Positions 58,108-64,000 of a stretch of DNA of 64,000 nt are shown here, piece after piece; position 1 is the stretch's first letter, and the number at the start of each line of letters is the position of its first letter. A program made the position numbers and the translations under genes. Under the pieces are notes generated by a model, which was not told the DNA's origin, did no database searches, and saw only the letters and a program-made list of their open reading frames with translations. Origin of the DNA: Methylibium sp. (GTDB lineage: Bacteria; Pseudomonadota; Gammaproteobacteria; Burkholderiales; Burkholderiaceae_C); NCBI GenBank assembly GCA_013824165.1, contig PNNH01000018.1:27299-91298 (forward strand). Direction: 5' to 3'.

Positions 58108-59976
58108 ATGGCACTGCTGCAGATTTCCGAACCGGGCGCTTCGCCCAACCCGCATGAGCGACGCATCGCTGTCGGCATCGACCTGGGCACCACCCATTCA
58201 CTGGTTGCGTCGGTACGCCACGGCGTGGCCGAGTGCCTGCCGGACGAGCAGGGGCGGGTGATCCTGCCTTCGGCCGTGCGCTATCTGGGCGACGGCGGCC
58301 GGCAGATCGGCGCCGAGGCACTCGCGGCGCAGGCTGATGATCCTGAGAACACCCTGGTCTCGGTGAAGCGCTTCATGGGCCGCAGCCTGGGCGACGTCGC
58401 CAACCGTGACAAGCTGCCCTACCACTTTGTGGATCAGCCCGGCATGCTGGCGATTGAGACCCGCGAGGGTTTGAAGTCGCCGGTCGAGGTTTCGGCAGAG
58501 ATCCTGGCTACCTTGCGTTACCGTGCCGAGGACAGCTTCGCCGACGATGTGTTCGGCGCGGTGATCACCGTGCCCGCCTACTTTGACGACGCGCAGCGCC
58601 AGGCCACCAAGGATGCAGCGCAGCTGGCCGGCCTGAACGTGCTGCGCCTGATCAACGAGCCCACGGCGGCTGCCATTGCTTACGGTTTGGACAACGCCAG
58701 CGAAGGGCTTTATGCGGTCTACGACCTGGGCGGCGGTACCTTCGACATCTCGCTGCTGCGACTGTCCAAGGGCGTTTTTGAGGTGGTCGCCACCGGTGGT
58801 GACGCGCAGCTCGGCGGTGATGATTTCGACCGTAGCCTGGCCGATTGGGCCCTGGCCCAGAGTGGCCTGCAGATTGACAGCGCCCAGGACAAGCGCCGCG
58901 TTTTGGTGGCCGCCCGCGCCGCCAAGGAGGCGTTGAGCGATGCCGATGAGACAACGCTGGCGCTCGCGCTGGATGCCGGCAGCTTGAGCGTGCCCGTGAC
59001 GCGCGCTCAGTTTGACGCGCTGGCCAAGCCCCTGGTCGAAAAGACCCTCGCGTCGGTGCGTCGCGTGCTGCGCGATGCCAAGGTCAAGGCCGACGAAGTG
59101 AGCGGCATGGTGATGGTGGGCGGCTCGACCCGCATGCCTTGCGTGCGGGCGGCGGTCGGCGCCCTGTTCGGCCCGAACGGCGACACGAAGGTGCTGACCA
59201 ATCTCAACCCAGATGAGGTGGTGGCGCTCGGCGCAGCCATCCAGGCCAACCAGCTGGCTGGCAATGCCGCTGATGGCGAAATCCTGCTGCTGGACGTGAT
59301 CCCCTTGTCGCTGGGTCTTGAGACCATGGGCGGCCTGGTCGAACGCGTCATCGAACGCAATGCAAGCATCCCGGTGGCCAAGGCACAGGACTTCACCACC
59401 TTCAAGGATGGTCAGACTGCGATGGCCATCCACGTGCTGCAGGGCGAGCGCGAACTGGTCAGCGAGTGCCGTTCTCTCGGCCGCTTCGAGCTGCGCGGCA
59501 TACCACCCATGGTGGCGGGTGCTGCGCGCATCCGCGTAACCTTCCAGGTCGATGCCGACGGGCTGCTGAGCGTGTCGGCCAAGGAACTCGGCTCCGGCGT
59601 AGAAGCCGCGGTGCAGGTCAAGCCCAGCTACGGGCTGTCGGACGATCAAGTTGCTGCCATGCTGAAGGACGGTTTCGCTGCGGCAGAGACCGATATGCAG
59701 GCGCGGGCGCTGCGCGAGGCGCGTGTCGATGCCGAGCGCATGATTCTGGCCACTCATTCGGCGCTGGCTGCCGATGGCGACCTGCTGAATCCGGTGGAGT
59801 TGGCGGACATTCAAGCTTTGCTGCTGGCCCTGTCGGCCGTGGCGCAGAGCGACGATGCGTCGGCCATCACGGCAGCGGTCGACGCCTTGGCCAAGGGGAC
59901 CGAAGCCTTTGCCGCTGCCCGCATGAACCGCGGTATCCATCAGGCCCTGGCCGGCCGCACCATCGATCAGGTTTGA
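58108..59976 (+). CDS. hscA: Fe-S assembly chaperone HscA
   Basis: 622 aa specialised Hsp70. The ATPase domain has [27 protein letters not shown] and [10 protein letters not shown]; the substrate-binding domain begins at about residue 395 ([20 protein letters not shown]). It hydrolyses ATP with HscB to move clusters from IscU, whose LPPVK motif it binds. It is flanked by hscB and fdx with gaps of 4 and 13 bp. Confidence 0.96.
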   Translation: MALLQISEPGASPNPHERRIAVGIDLGTTHSLVASVRHGVAECLPDEQGRVILPSAVRYLGDGGRQIGAEALAAQADDPENTLVSVKRFMGRSLGDVANRDKLPYHFVDQPGMLAIETREGLKSPVEVSAEILATLRYRAEDSFADDVFGAVITVPAYFDDAQRQATKDAAQLAGLNVLRLINEPTAAAIAYGLDNASEGLYAVYDLGGGTFDISLLRLSKGVFEVVATGGDAQLGGDDFDRSLADWALAQSGLQIDSAQDKRRVLVAARAAKEALSDADETTLALALDAGSLSVPVTRAQFDALAKPLVEKTLASVRRVLRDAKVKADEVSGMVMVGGSTRMPCVRAAVGALFGPNGDTKVLTNLNPDEVVALGAAIQANQLAGNAADGEILLLDVIPLSLGLETMGGLVERVIERNASIPVAKAQDFTTFKDGQTAMAIHVLQGERELVSECRSLGRFELRGIPPMVAGAARIRVTFQVDADGLLSVSAKELGSGVEAAVQVKPSYGLSDDQVAAMLKDGFAAAETDMQARALREARVDAERMILATHSALAADGDLLNPVELADIQALLLALSAVAQSDDASAITAAVDALAKGTEAFAAARMNRGIHQALAGRTIDQV

Positions 59977-59989
59977 CTGGAACAGCCTT

Positions 59990-60328
59990 ATGCCAACCAT
60001 CAAGATTCTTCCCCACGCCGAGTACTGCCCCGATGGCCGGCAGGTCAGCGCCCCGGCCGGCACCTCGATCTGCGAGGCGCTGCTCGACAACGGCGTCGAG
60101 ATCGAGCATGCCTGCGATATGGTGTGCGCCTGCACCACCTGCCACGTCATCATCCGCGCAGGCGGCCGGACCCTGTCCGAGATGGAAGAAGGCGAAGAAG
60201 ACATGCTCGATCGCGCCTGGGGACTTGAACCTGATTCGCGACTGAGCTGCCAGGCCATCCTCGGCCAGGGTGATGTGACGATCGAGATTCCAAAGTACTC
60301 GATCAACCACGCACGCGAGAAGAACTGA
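59990..60328 (+). CDS. fdx: Isc-type [2Fe-2S] ferredoxin
   Basis: 112 aa adrenodoxin-type ferredoxin that feeds electrons to Fe-S cluster synthesis. The four ligands are Cys42, Cys48, Cys51 and Cys87 (contexts ACDMVCACTTCHV and LSCQAIL), identical in numbering to E. coli Fdx. An acidic patch (SEMEEGEEDMLD) offers the IscS/reductase contact. In many bacteria iscX follows fdx; here tsaD follows after 3 bp instead. Confidence 0.95.
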   Translation: MPTIKILPHAEYCPDGRQVSAPAGTSICEALLDNGVEIEHACDMVCACTTCHVIIRAGGRTLSEMEEGEEDMLDRAWGLEPDSRLSCQAILGQGDVTIEIPKYSINHAREKN

Positions 60329-60331
60329 CCC

Positions 60332-61387
60332 ATGCTGCGGGTGCTGGGTTTCGAGTCGTCCTGTGACGAGACCGGCGTGGCGCTGGTTGAAGTACCCAAG
60401 GGCGGGCAGGGCGTGCCCAAGCTGGTGGGTGAGGCCTTGCACAGCCAGATTGCCATGCATCAGGCCTATGGCGGTGTGGTGCCTGAATTGGCGTCGCGTG
60501 ACCACATTCGCCGCGTGCTGCCGCTGACGCGCGAAGTGCTCGCGCAATCGGGCCTGACGCTCCAGCATGTGGATGTGGTCGCCTACACGCAAGGCCCTGG
60601 ACTGGCGGGTGCCTTGCTGGTGGGTGCCGGCGTGGCGGTTGCGCTGGCCGCAGCCCTCGGCAAGCCCAGCCTGCCGATCCATCATCTGGAGGGGCATCTG
60701 CTATCGCCCTTCCTGTCGGCCGACCCGCCGGAGTTCCCCTTTGTCGCGCTGCTGGTGTCCGGCGGACACACGCAACTGATGCGGGTTGATGATGTCGGTC
60801 AGTACGAGATCCTGGGCGAGACCATCGACGACGCGGCCGGCGAAGCCTTCGACAAGAGTGCGAAGCTGCTGGGCCTGCCTTATCCCGGCGGCCCGCATCT
60901 GGCGAAGCTGGCGCAGCAGGGCGATGCGGGGGCCTTCGAGTTGCCGCGGCCGCTGCTGCATAGCGGCAAGCCCGATTTCAGCTTTGCTGGGCTGAAGACG
61001 GCCGTGCTGACGCAGGTTAAAAAGCTTGGTGCCGCGCCAAGTGAGCAGCAGCGCGCCGATCTGGCTGCAGCTACGCAGGCCGCAATCGTTGAAGTGTTGG
61101 TGAAGAAGTCGATGCTGGCGCTCAAAGAGACCGGACTGAAGCGCCTGGTGGTGGCCGGCGGTGTCGGCGCCAATGCTTTGCTGCGCGAGCAACTCAATGC
61201 CGCCTGCGCCAAACGCGCGGTGCGCGTGCACTACCCAGAACTGCAGCTGTGCACCGACAACGGCGCCATGATCGCGATGGCTGCCGCCTTACGGCTGCAG
61301 CGCGGCCTGGCCGCGCCGGACACCGATGGGAGCTTTGCCGTCCGGCCCCGCTGGGACCTGAGCACTGTCGCAGGCGCGGCTTCCTAG
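60332..61387 (+). CDS. tsaD: tRNA N6-threonylcarbamoyladenosine transferase TsaD
   Basis: 351 aa ASKHA-fold protein that transfers threonylcarbamoyl to A37 of ANN-decoding tRNAs, together with TsaB and TsaE. Metal-binding His residues lie in [12 protein letters not shown], and the phosphate loops in [12 protein letters not shown] and [15 protein letters not shown]; the N-terminus [20 protein letters not shown] is typical. It lies 3 bp behind fdx, apparently as the last gene of the isc transcript. A weak hairpin follows it. Confidence 0.95.
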   Translation: MLRVLGFESSCDETGVALVEVPKGGQGVPKLVGEALHSQIAMHQAYGGVVPELASRDHIRRVLPLTREVLAQSGLTLQHVDVVAYTQGPGLAGALLVGAGVAVALAAALGKPSLPIHHLEGHLLSPFLSADPPEFPFVALLVSGGHTQLMRVDDVGQYEILGETIDDAAGEAFDKSAKLLGLPYPGGPHLAKLAQQGDAGAFELPRPLLHSGKPDFSFAGLKTAVLTQVKKLGAAPSEQQRADLAAATQAAIVEVLVKKSMLALKETGLKRLVVAGGVGANALLREQLNAACAKRAVRVHYPELQLCTDNGAMIAMAAALRLQRGLAAPDTDGSFAVRPRWDLSTVAGAAS

Positions 61388-61424
61388 TTTGGCGCCCGCT
61401 GATCACTAGCCAGCGGCACCTACC

Positions 61425-61447
61425 GCGCGTCTTGAGCGCGCACTTTT
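61425..61447 (+). terminator. Weak hairpin after tsaD
   Basis: GCGCG (61425-61429) can pair with CGCGC (61437-61441), followed by ACTTTT. The stem is only 5 bp with a 7-nt loop, so this is a weak terminator candidate for the isc-tsaD transcript. Confidence 0.4.
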
Positions 61448-61474
61448 CAGCATGGCTCAGCCATCGCCCATGAG

Positions 61475-62779
61475 ATGAATCAAAAGTCCTTTTTCGCAAG
61501 CCGTATGTGGATCAAGTCGCTCGGCGCCGCTGTGGCCGTGCTGGCGGGCGCTCTCGCCCACGCAGCGCCGGAGCCCATCAAGCTGGGCATGATCGAAGGG
61601 CTGTCCGGCCCGTTTGGCAACGCCGGCGAAGCGGTGCACCGCAATCTGGTCTGGGCTGTTGAACGGGTCAATGCTCGCGGTGGCGTCAAGCTGCCTGGCG
61701 GCGCCCGGCCGCTCAGCTTGGCGCGTTTCGACAGCAAAGGCGCGACCGAGGAGGCGCTGTCCATGCTGAGAGCGGCGATCGACCAGCGTGTGAGCTTCGT
61801 CCTGCAGGGCAACAGCTCGGCCACGGCCTCCGCCTTGATCGATGCGCTCAACAAGCACAACGAGCGCGAGCCGCAGCGCCGCGCACTGTTCCTCAACTAC
61901 TCCGCCGTTGACCCCGCCCTGACGAACGAGAAGTGCAGCTTCTGGCACTTCCGCTTCGATGCCCATGCCGACATGCGCTTGGCGGCGCTGACGGACCAGC
62001 TCGCGGACGACAGCAGCGTGCAGCGGATCTACCTGATCGGGCAGGACTACAGCTTCGGCCAGCATGTGCTGAAGAAGGGCCGGGAGATGATCGCGGCCAA
62101 GCGCCCCGACATTCAGATCGTCGGCGACGAGTTGCATCCGGTCGGGCGTGTGAAGGACTTCATTCCCTATGCCACCAAGATCAAGGCCAGTGGCGCGCAA
62201 GCCGTGCTGACTGGTAACTGGGGCAACGACCTGACGCTGTTGATCAAGGCCGCCAAGGAAGTGGGCGTCAATGCCCGCTTCTACACCTTCTATGGCAACG
62301 CTCTGGGTGTGCCGGCGGCGCTGGGCGACAGCGGCATCGACCGCGTCCTGGCCGTGGCTGAGTGGCACCCAAATGTGGGCACGCCCAGCTCCGACCGCTT
62401 CTATGCGGCCTTCCGCGAGCGTTTCCCCAAGCCCGAAGACGACTACGTCCATGCGCGCATGCAGGCGATGGTCGAAGTGCTTGTTGCTGGCATCGAGAAG
62501 GCCCGCAGCGCCGAGCCGGCCGCCGTGGCGCGTGCGATGGAAGGCTTGAAGTTCGATGGCAAGGCCTTGGGCGGCATGCACCAAGGTACCATGCGGGCCG
62601 CTGATCACCAGTTCATCCAGCCGCTCTACGTCAGCATGATGAAACGGGCCGGCAGCCCTGGCGTCCGCTTTGACAACGAGGGCTCCGGCTACGGCTTCCG
62701 AACCGTACGCTTCGTTGACGCCAGCAAGGCTGAGCAGCCTCATGCCTGCAAAATGGAGCGGCCTGCGGGTCTGAAATGA
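61475..62779 (+). CDS. ABC transporter substrate-binding protein (branched-chain amino acid type)
   Basis: 434 aa with a Sec signal peptide (hydrophobic LGAAVAVLAGALAHA, cleavage near residue 30). The mature protein is a Leu/Ile/Val-binding-protein fold of type I: IKLGMIEGLSGPFGNAGEAVHRNL at the start, IYLIGQDYSFGQHVLKKG in the middle and ILAAVLTGNWGNDLTLLIKAAKEVG-like hinge segments. It probably binds an amino acid, amide or small organic acid in the periplasm. No permease or ATPase gene accompanies it in this window, so it is an orphan receptor here. Confidence 0.86.
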   Translation: MNQKSFFASRMWIKSLGAAVAVLAGALAHAAPEPIKLGMIEGLSGPFGNAGEAVHRNLVWAVERVNARGGVKLPGGARPLSLARFDSKGATEEALSMLRAAIDQRVSFVLQGNSSATASALIDALNKHNEREPQRRALFLNYSAVDPALTNEKCSFWHFRFDAHADMRLAALTDQLADDSSVQRIYLIGQDYSFGQHVLKKGREMIAAKRPDIQIVGDELHPVGRVKDFIPYATKIKASGAQAVLTGNWGNDLTLLIKAAKEVGVNARFYTFYGNALGVPAALGDSGIDRVLAVAEWHPNVGTPSSDRFYAAFRERFPKPEDDYVHARMQAMVEVLVAGIEKARSAEPAAVARAMEGLKFDGKALGGMHQGTMRAADHQFIQPLYVSMMKRAGSPGVRFDNEGSGYGFRTVRFVDASKAEQPHACKMERPAGLK

Positions 62780-62999
62780 AGCTAACCGCGATCTGATCGC
62801 CCGTCTGCCGGCTGATGGCAAGTTGATAGAGCTCAATATGCTCTGCGCGACGGTTGCCGTACAGCGAGCCGGTCTGGCCGCGCGGACTGCGAGGCGGATG
62901 TGGCGACCGAAGGCGAGGGATGGCTGCGCTGGCGCCTCGTATCGCGCGACCTAGCGCGCTTGCTGGCAGCTGTGAAGCGCCGGACCCTCGGGCTTGGTC
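62780..62999. other. Non-coding stretch before rpsO
   Basis: About 220 bases between the orphan binding-protein gene and the rpsO promoter. A small GC hairpin (GCGCG/CGCGC near 62945-62960) lies within it but lacks a T-run. No gene, tRNA or repeat is recognised. Confidence 0.5.
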
Positions 63000-63005
63000 T
63001 ATAAT
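63000..63005 (+). promoter_or_regulatory. Putative -10 element for rpsO
   Basis: Perfect TATAAT, 178 bp before the rpsO ATG. No clear -35 hexamer at normal distance. It would give an rpsO leader of roughly 170 nt. Confidence 0.5.
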
Positions 63006-63011
63006 CTGCGG

Positions 63012-63183
63012 GTTTTGTGTTTCAGGCCTGTCGCTACGGCGGGCCTGGCCAGCACAGAGCAAGGCACGGCACGGGTCGGTTTCACCTGTGACCGCAAGTT
63101 AAAACCCTGGAAACCGTCTGTGAGCCATGCCGGCTTTGCTGCCGTGCGCTGCCCAGCGGAATTCCGATACCAAGGAACGCATC
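63012..63183 (+). promoter_or_regulatory. Structured 5' leader of rpsO
   Basis: The leader holds two hairpins: 63023-63047, with CAGGCC/GGCCTG and an inner CGC/GCG, and 63074-63093, with GGTC/GACC and an inner GGT/ACC around TTC. In other bacteria S15 represses its own translation by binding leader RNA; these structures are candidates for that, by analogy only. Confidence 0.35.
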
Positions 63184-63453
63184 ATGGCAGTCGCCGATCT
63201 GAACAAAGCTGAAATCGTCAAGGCTAACGCTCGCAGCGCCAACGACACCGGATCCCCGGAAGTCCAAGTGGCCCTGTTGACCGCCCGCATCAACGATCTG
63301 ACCCCCCACTTCAAGACCCACGCCAAGGATCACCATGGCCGTCGCGGTTTGCTGAAGATGGTCAACACCCGCAAGAGCCTGCTGGCTTACCTGAAGTCCA
63401 AGGACGCTGCCCGTTACACGGCTCTGATCCAGAAGCTGGGCCTGCGTAAGTAA
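63184..63453 (+). CDS. rpsO: 30S ribosomal protein S15
   Basis: 89 aa, full length (E. coli 89 aa). S15 binds the central domain of 16S rRNA early in 30S assembly. Conserved segments: [35 protein letters not shown], then [30 protein letters not shown]. The ATG at 63184 follows AAGGAACGCATC. It is followed by a terminator and then pnp, the classic rpsO-pnp pair. Confidence 0.97.
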   Translation: MAVADLNKAEIVKANARSANDTGSPEVQVALLTARINDLTPHFKTHAKDHHGRRGLLKMVNTRKSLLAYLKSKDAARYTALIQKLGLRK

Positions 63454-63468
63454 GTTGCGCATGTGCAT

Positions 63469-63507
63469 AAAGAGCCTGTCTGGACGCAAGCCAGTACAGG
63501 CTCTTTG
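63469..63507 (+). terminator. Intrinsic terminator between rpsO and pnp
   Basis: AAAGAGCCTGT (63469-63479) pairs with ACAGGCTCTTT (63496-63506), and the stem continues inward as CTGG/CCAG. The T-rich 3' arm runs into TGTGCTTC. It probably ends most rpsO transcripts. Confidence 0.8.
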
Positions 63508-63551
63508 TGCTTCAACGATTCGATAGGGGTTGAGCTGACGTGGCGCTGCTG

Positions 63552-63596
63552 TGTCATTCCAACAGGGTTGTTCTAGTCAACCTTGTTGGAATGGCA
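63552..63596 (+). promoter_or_regulatory. Long hairpin in the pnp leader
   Basis: CATTCCAACAGGGTTG (63555-63570) pairs with CAACCTTGTTGGAATG (63578-63593), with a 7-nt loop; three more pairs extend the base to 63552-63596, giving a near-perfect 19-bp stem. It lies 72 nt before the pnp ATG and has no T-run after it, so it is not a terminator. In E. coli an RNase III-cleaved leader hairpin allows PNPase to repress its own gene; this looks like a counterpart. Confidence 0.6.
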
Positions 63597-63668
63597 AACC
63601 GCCAAACCCAGTCCCACTCCCGGTCATGAGCCGCACCGCAAGCGGCCGTCACTAAGAGAGGAAACAGC

Positions 63669-64000
63669 ATGAGCATGTTCAACAAAGTCACCAAGACCTT
63701 CCAATGGGGTCAGCACAGCGTGACGCTGGAGACCGGTGAAGTGGCCCGCCAGTCGAGCGGTGCCGTCATCGTCGACATCGAAGGCACTGTGGTGCTGGCC
63801 ACCGTGGTGGCCAAGAGCGAAGCCAAGGCCGGTCAGGATTTCTTCCCGCTGACCGTCGACTATCTCGAGAAGACCTATGCCGCCGGCAAGATTCCCGGCA
63901 GCTTCTTCAAGCGTGAAGGCCGCCCCAGCGAGCTGGAGACCCTGACCAGCCGCCTGATCGACCGCCCGATCCGCCCGCTGTTCCCCGAGGGCTTCTTCAA
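63669..64000 (+). CDS. pnp: Polyribonucleotide nucleotidyltransferase (3' end outside window)
   Basis: The first 110 codons are present and the frame is open to the window edge. The ATG at 63669 follows GAGAGGAAACAGC. The segment belongs to the first RNase PH domain of PNPase: [71 protein letters not shown], and then the [14 protein letters not shown] motif. PNPase degrades RNA 3'-5' with phosphate and binds enolase-type degradosome parts in some bacteria. The KH and S1 domains would lie beyond the window. Confidence 0.96.
   Translation, partial: MSMFNKVTKTFQWGQHSVTLETGEVARQSSGAVIVDIEGTVVLATVVAKSEAKAGQDFFPLTVDYLEKTYAAGKIPGSFFKREGRPSELETLTSRLIDRPIRPLFPEGFF

Noticed and set aside
58198..60456. 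Minus-strand open frame of 752 aa
   Set aside because: It is antisense to hscA and fdx, both clearly real; composition is that of a shadow frame.
62631..63062. Minus-strand open frame of 143 aa over the spacer before rpsO
   Set aside because: It overlaps the end of the binding-protein gene, has no ribosome site or recognisable domain, and its composition is Arg/Ser/Pro-rich noise.
63552..63596. Reading the pnp leader hairpin as a second rpsO terminator
   Set aside because: There is no T-run after the stem, and a better terminator already lies at 63469-63507.

Overview
The window is a stretch of bacterial chromosome with high G+C content and dense coding. The gene families and their order (pyrG-kdsA-eno-ftsB, zapA-6S RNA, nth next to an RnfB-like ferredoxin, a Cys-type PHB depolymerase, an isc cluster led by iscR) point to a betaproteobacterium of the order Burkholderiales, perhaps of the Roseateles/Rubrivivax type. 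That placement is inference from gene content. No transposase, integrase, phage gene, CRISPR array, rRNA or tRNA was recognised.

Region 1 (1-17.2 kb). After the 3' part of an arsA gene comes a block of twelve genes on the minus strand for polyamine use. In transcription order they are an omega-amino-acid:pyruvate aminotransferase, puuB, puuD, puuA, a putrescine aminotransferase (spuC type), potF-potG-potH-potI, a DUF3138 outer-membrane protein, puuC and a second glutamine-synthetase-family gene (glnT type). They encode uptake through both membranes and two parallel routes from putrescine to GABA: gamma-glutamylation and direct transamination. An Lrp/AsnC regulator is divergent from the first gene, and a 55-codon gene of unknown function lies beside it.

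Region 2 (17.3-38 kb) is mostly housekeeping: an EamA exporter, DUF455, gamma-carbonic anhydrase, Hsp33, a 5'-nucleotidase lipoprotein, PnuC with a nicotinamide-riboside-kinase-like protein, ftsB, eno, DUF1330, kdsA, pyrG, an alpha/beta hydrolase, mutS, suhB, trmJ, cysE, slyD, mogA, darP and pmbA.

Region 3 (38-54.8 kb) holds a TRAP transporter whose binding-protein gene converges on its permease genes, followed by a TIGR01244 protein, yqeY, rpsU, a BaiN/YhiN flavoprotein, OsmC and a degenerate GGDEF protein that keeps its c-di-GMP I-site. Next come TauE, an EVE protein, a 6S RNA, zapA, a ZapB-like coiled coil, nth, the orphan RnfB-like ferredoxin, phaZ, an aromatic/aspartate aminotransferase and uvrB.

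Region 4 (54.8-64 kb) is the isc iron-sulfur cluster (iscR-iscS-iscU-iscA, an intrinsic terminator, hscB-hscA-fdx) with tsaD 3 bp behind fdx. It is followed by an orphan branched-chain-amino-acid-type binding protein, rpsO and the start of pnp. A long imperfect hairpin in the pnp leader resembles an RNase III-type autoregulatory element.

I found no clearly new multi-gene system. The items most worth a second look are RNA and small-feature observations: the 6S RNA whose closing helix contains a start codon, the pnp leader hairpin, the terminator inside isc, the repeat mosaic between cysE and slyD, and the 55-aa gene. On the protein side they are the degenerate GGDEF protein, the soluble RnfB-like protein and the outer-membrane protein inside the polyamine cluster.
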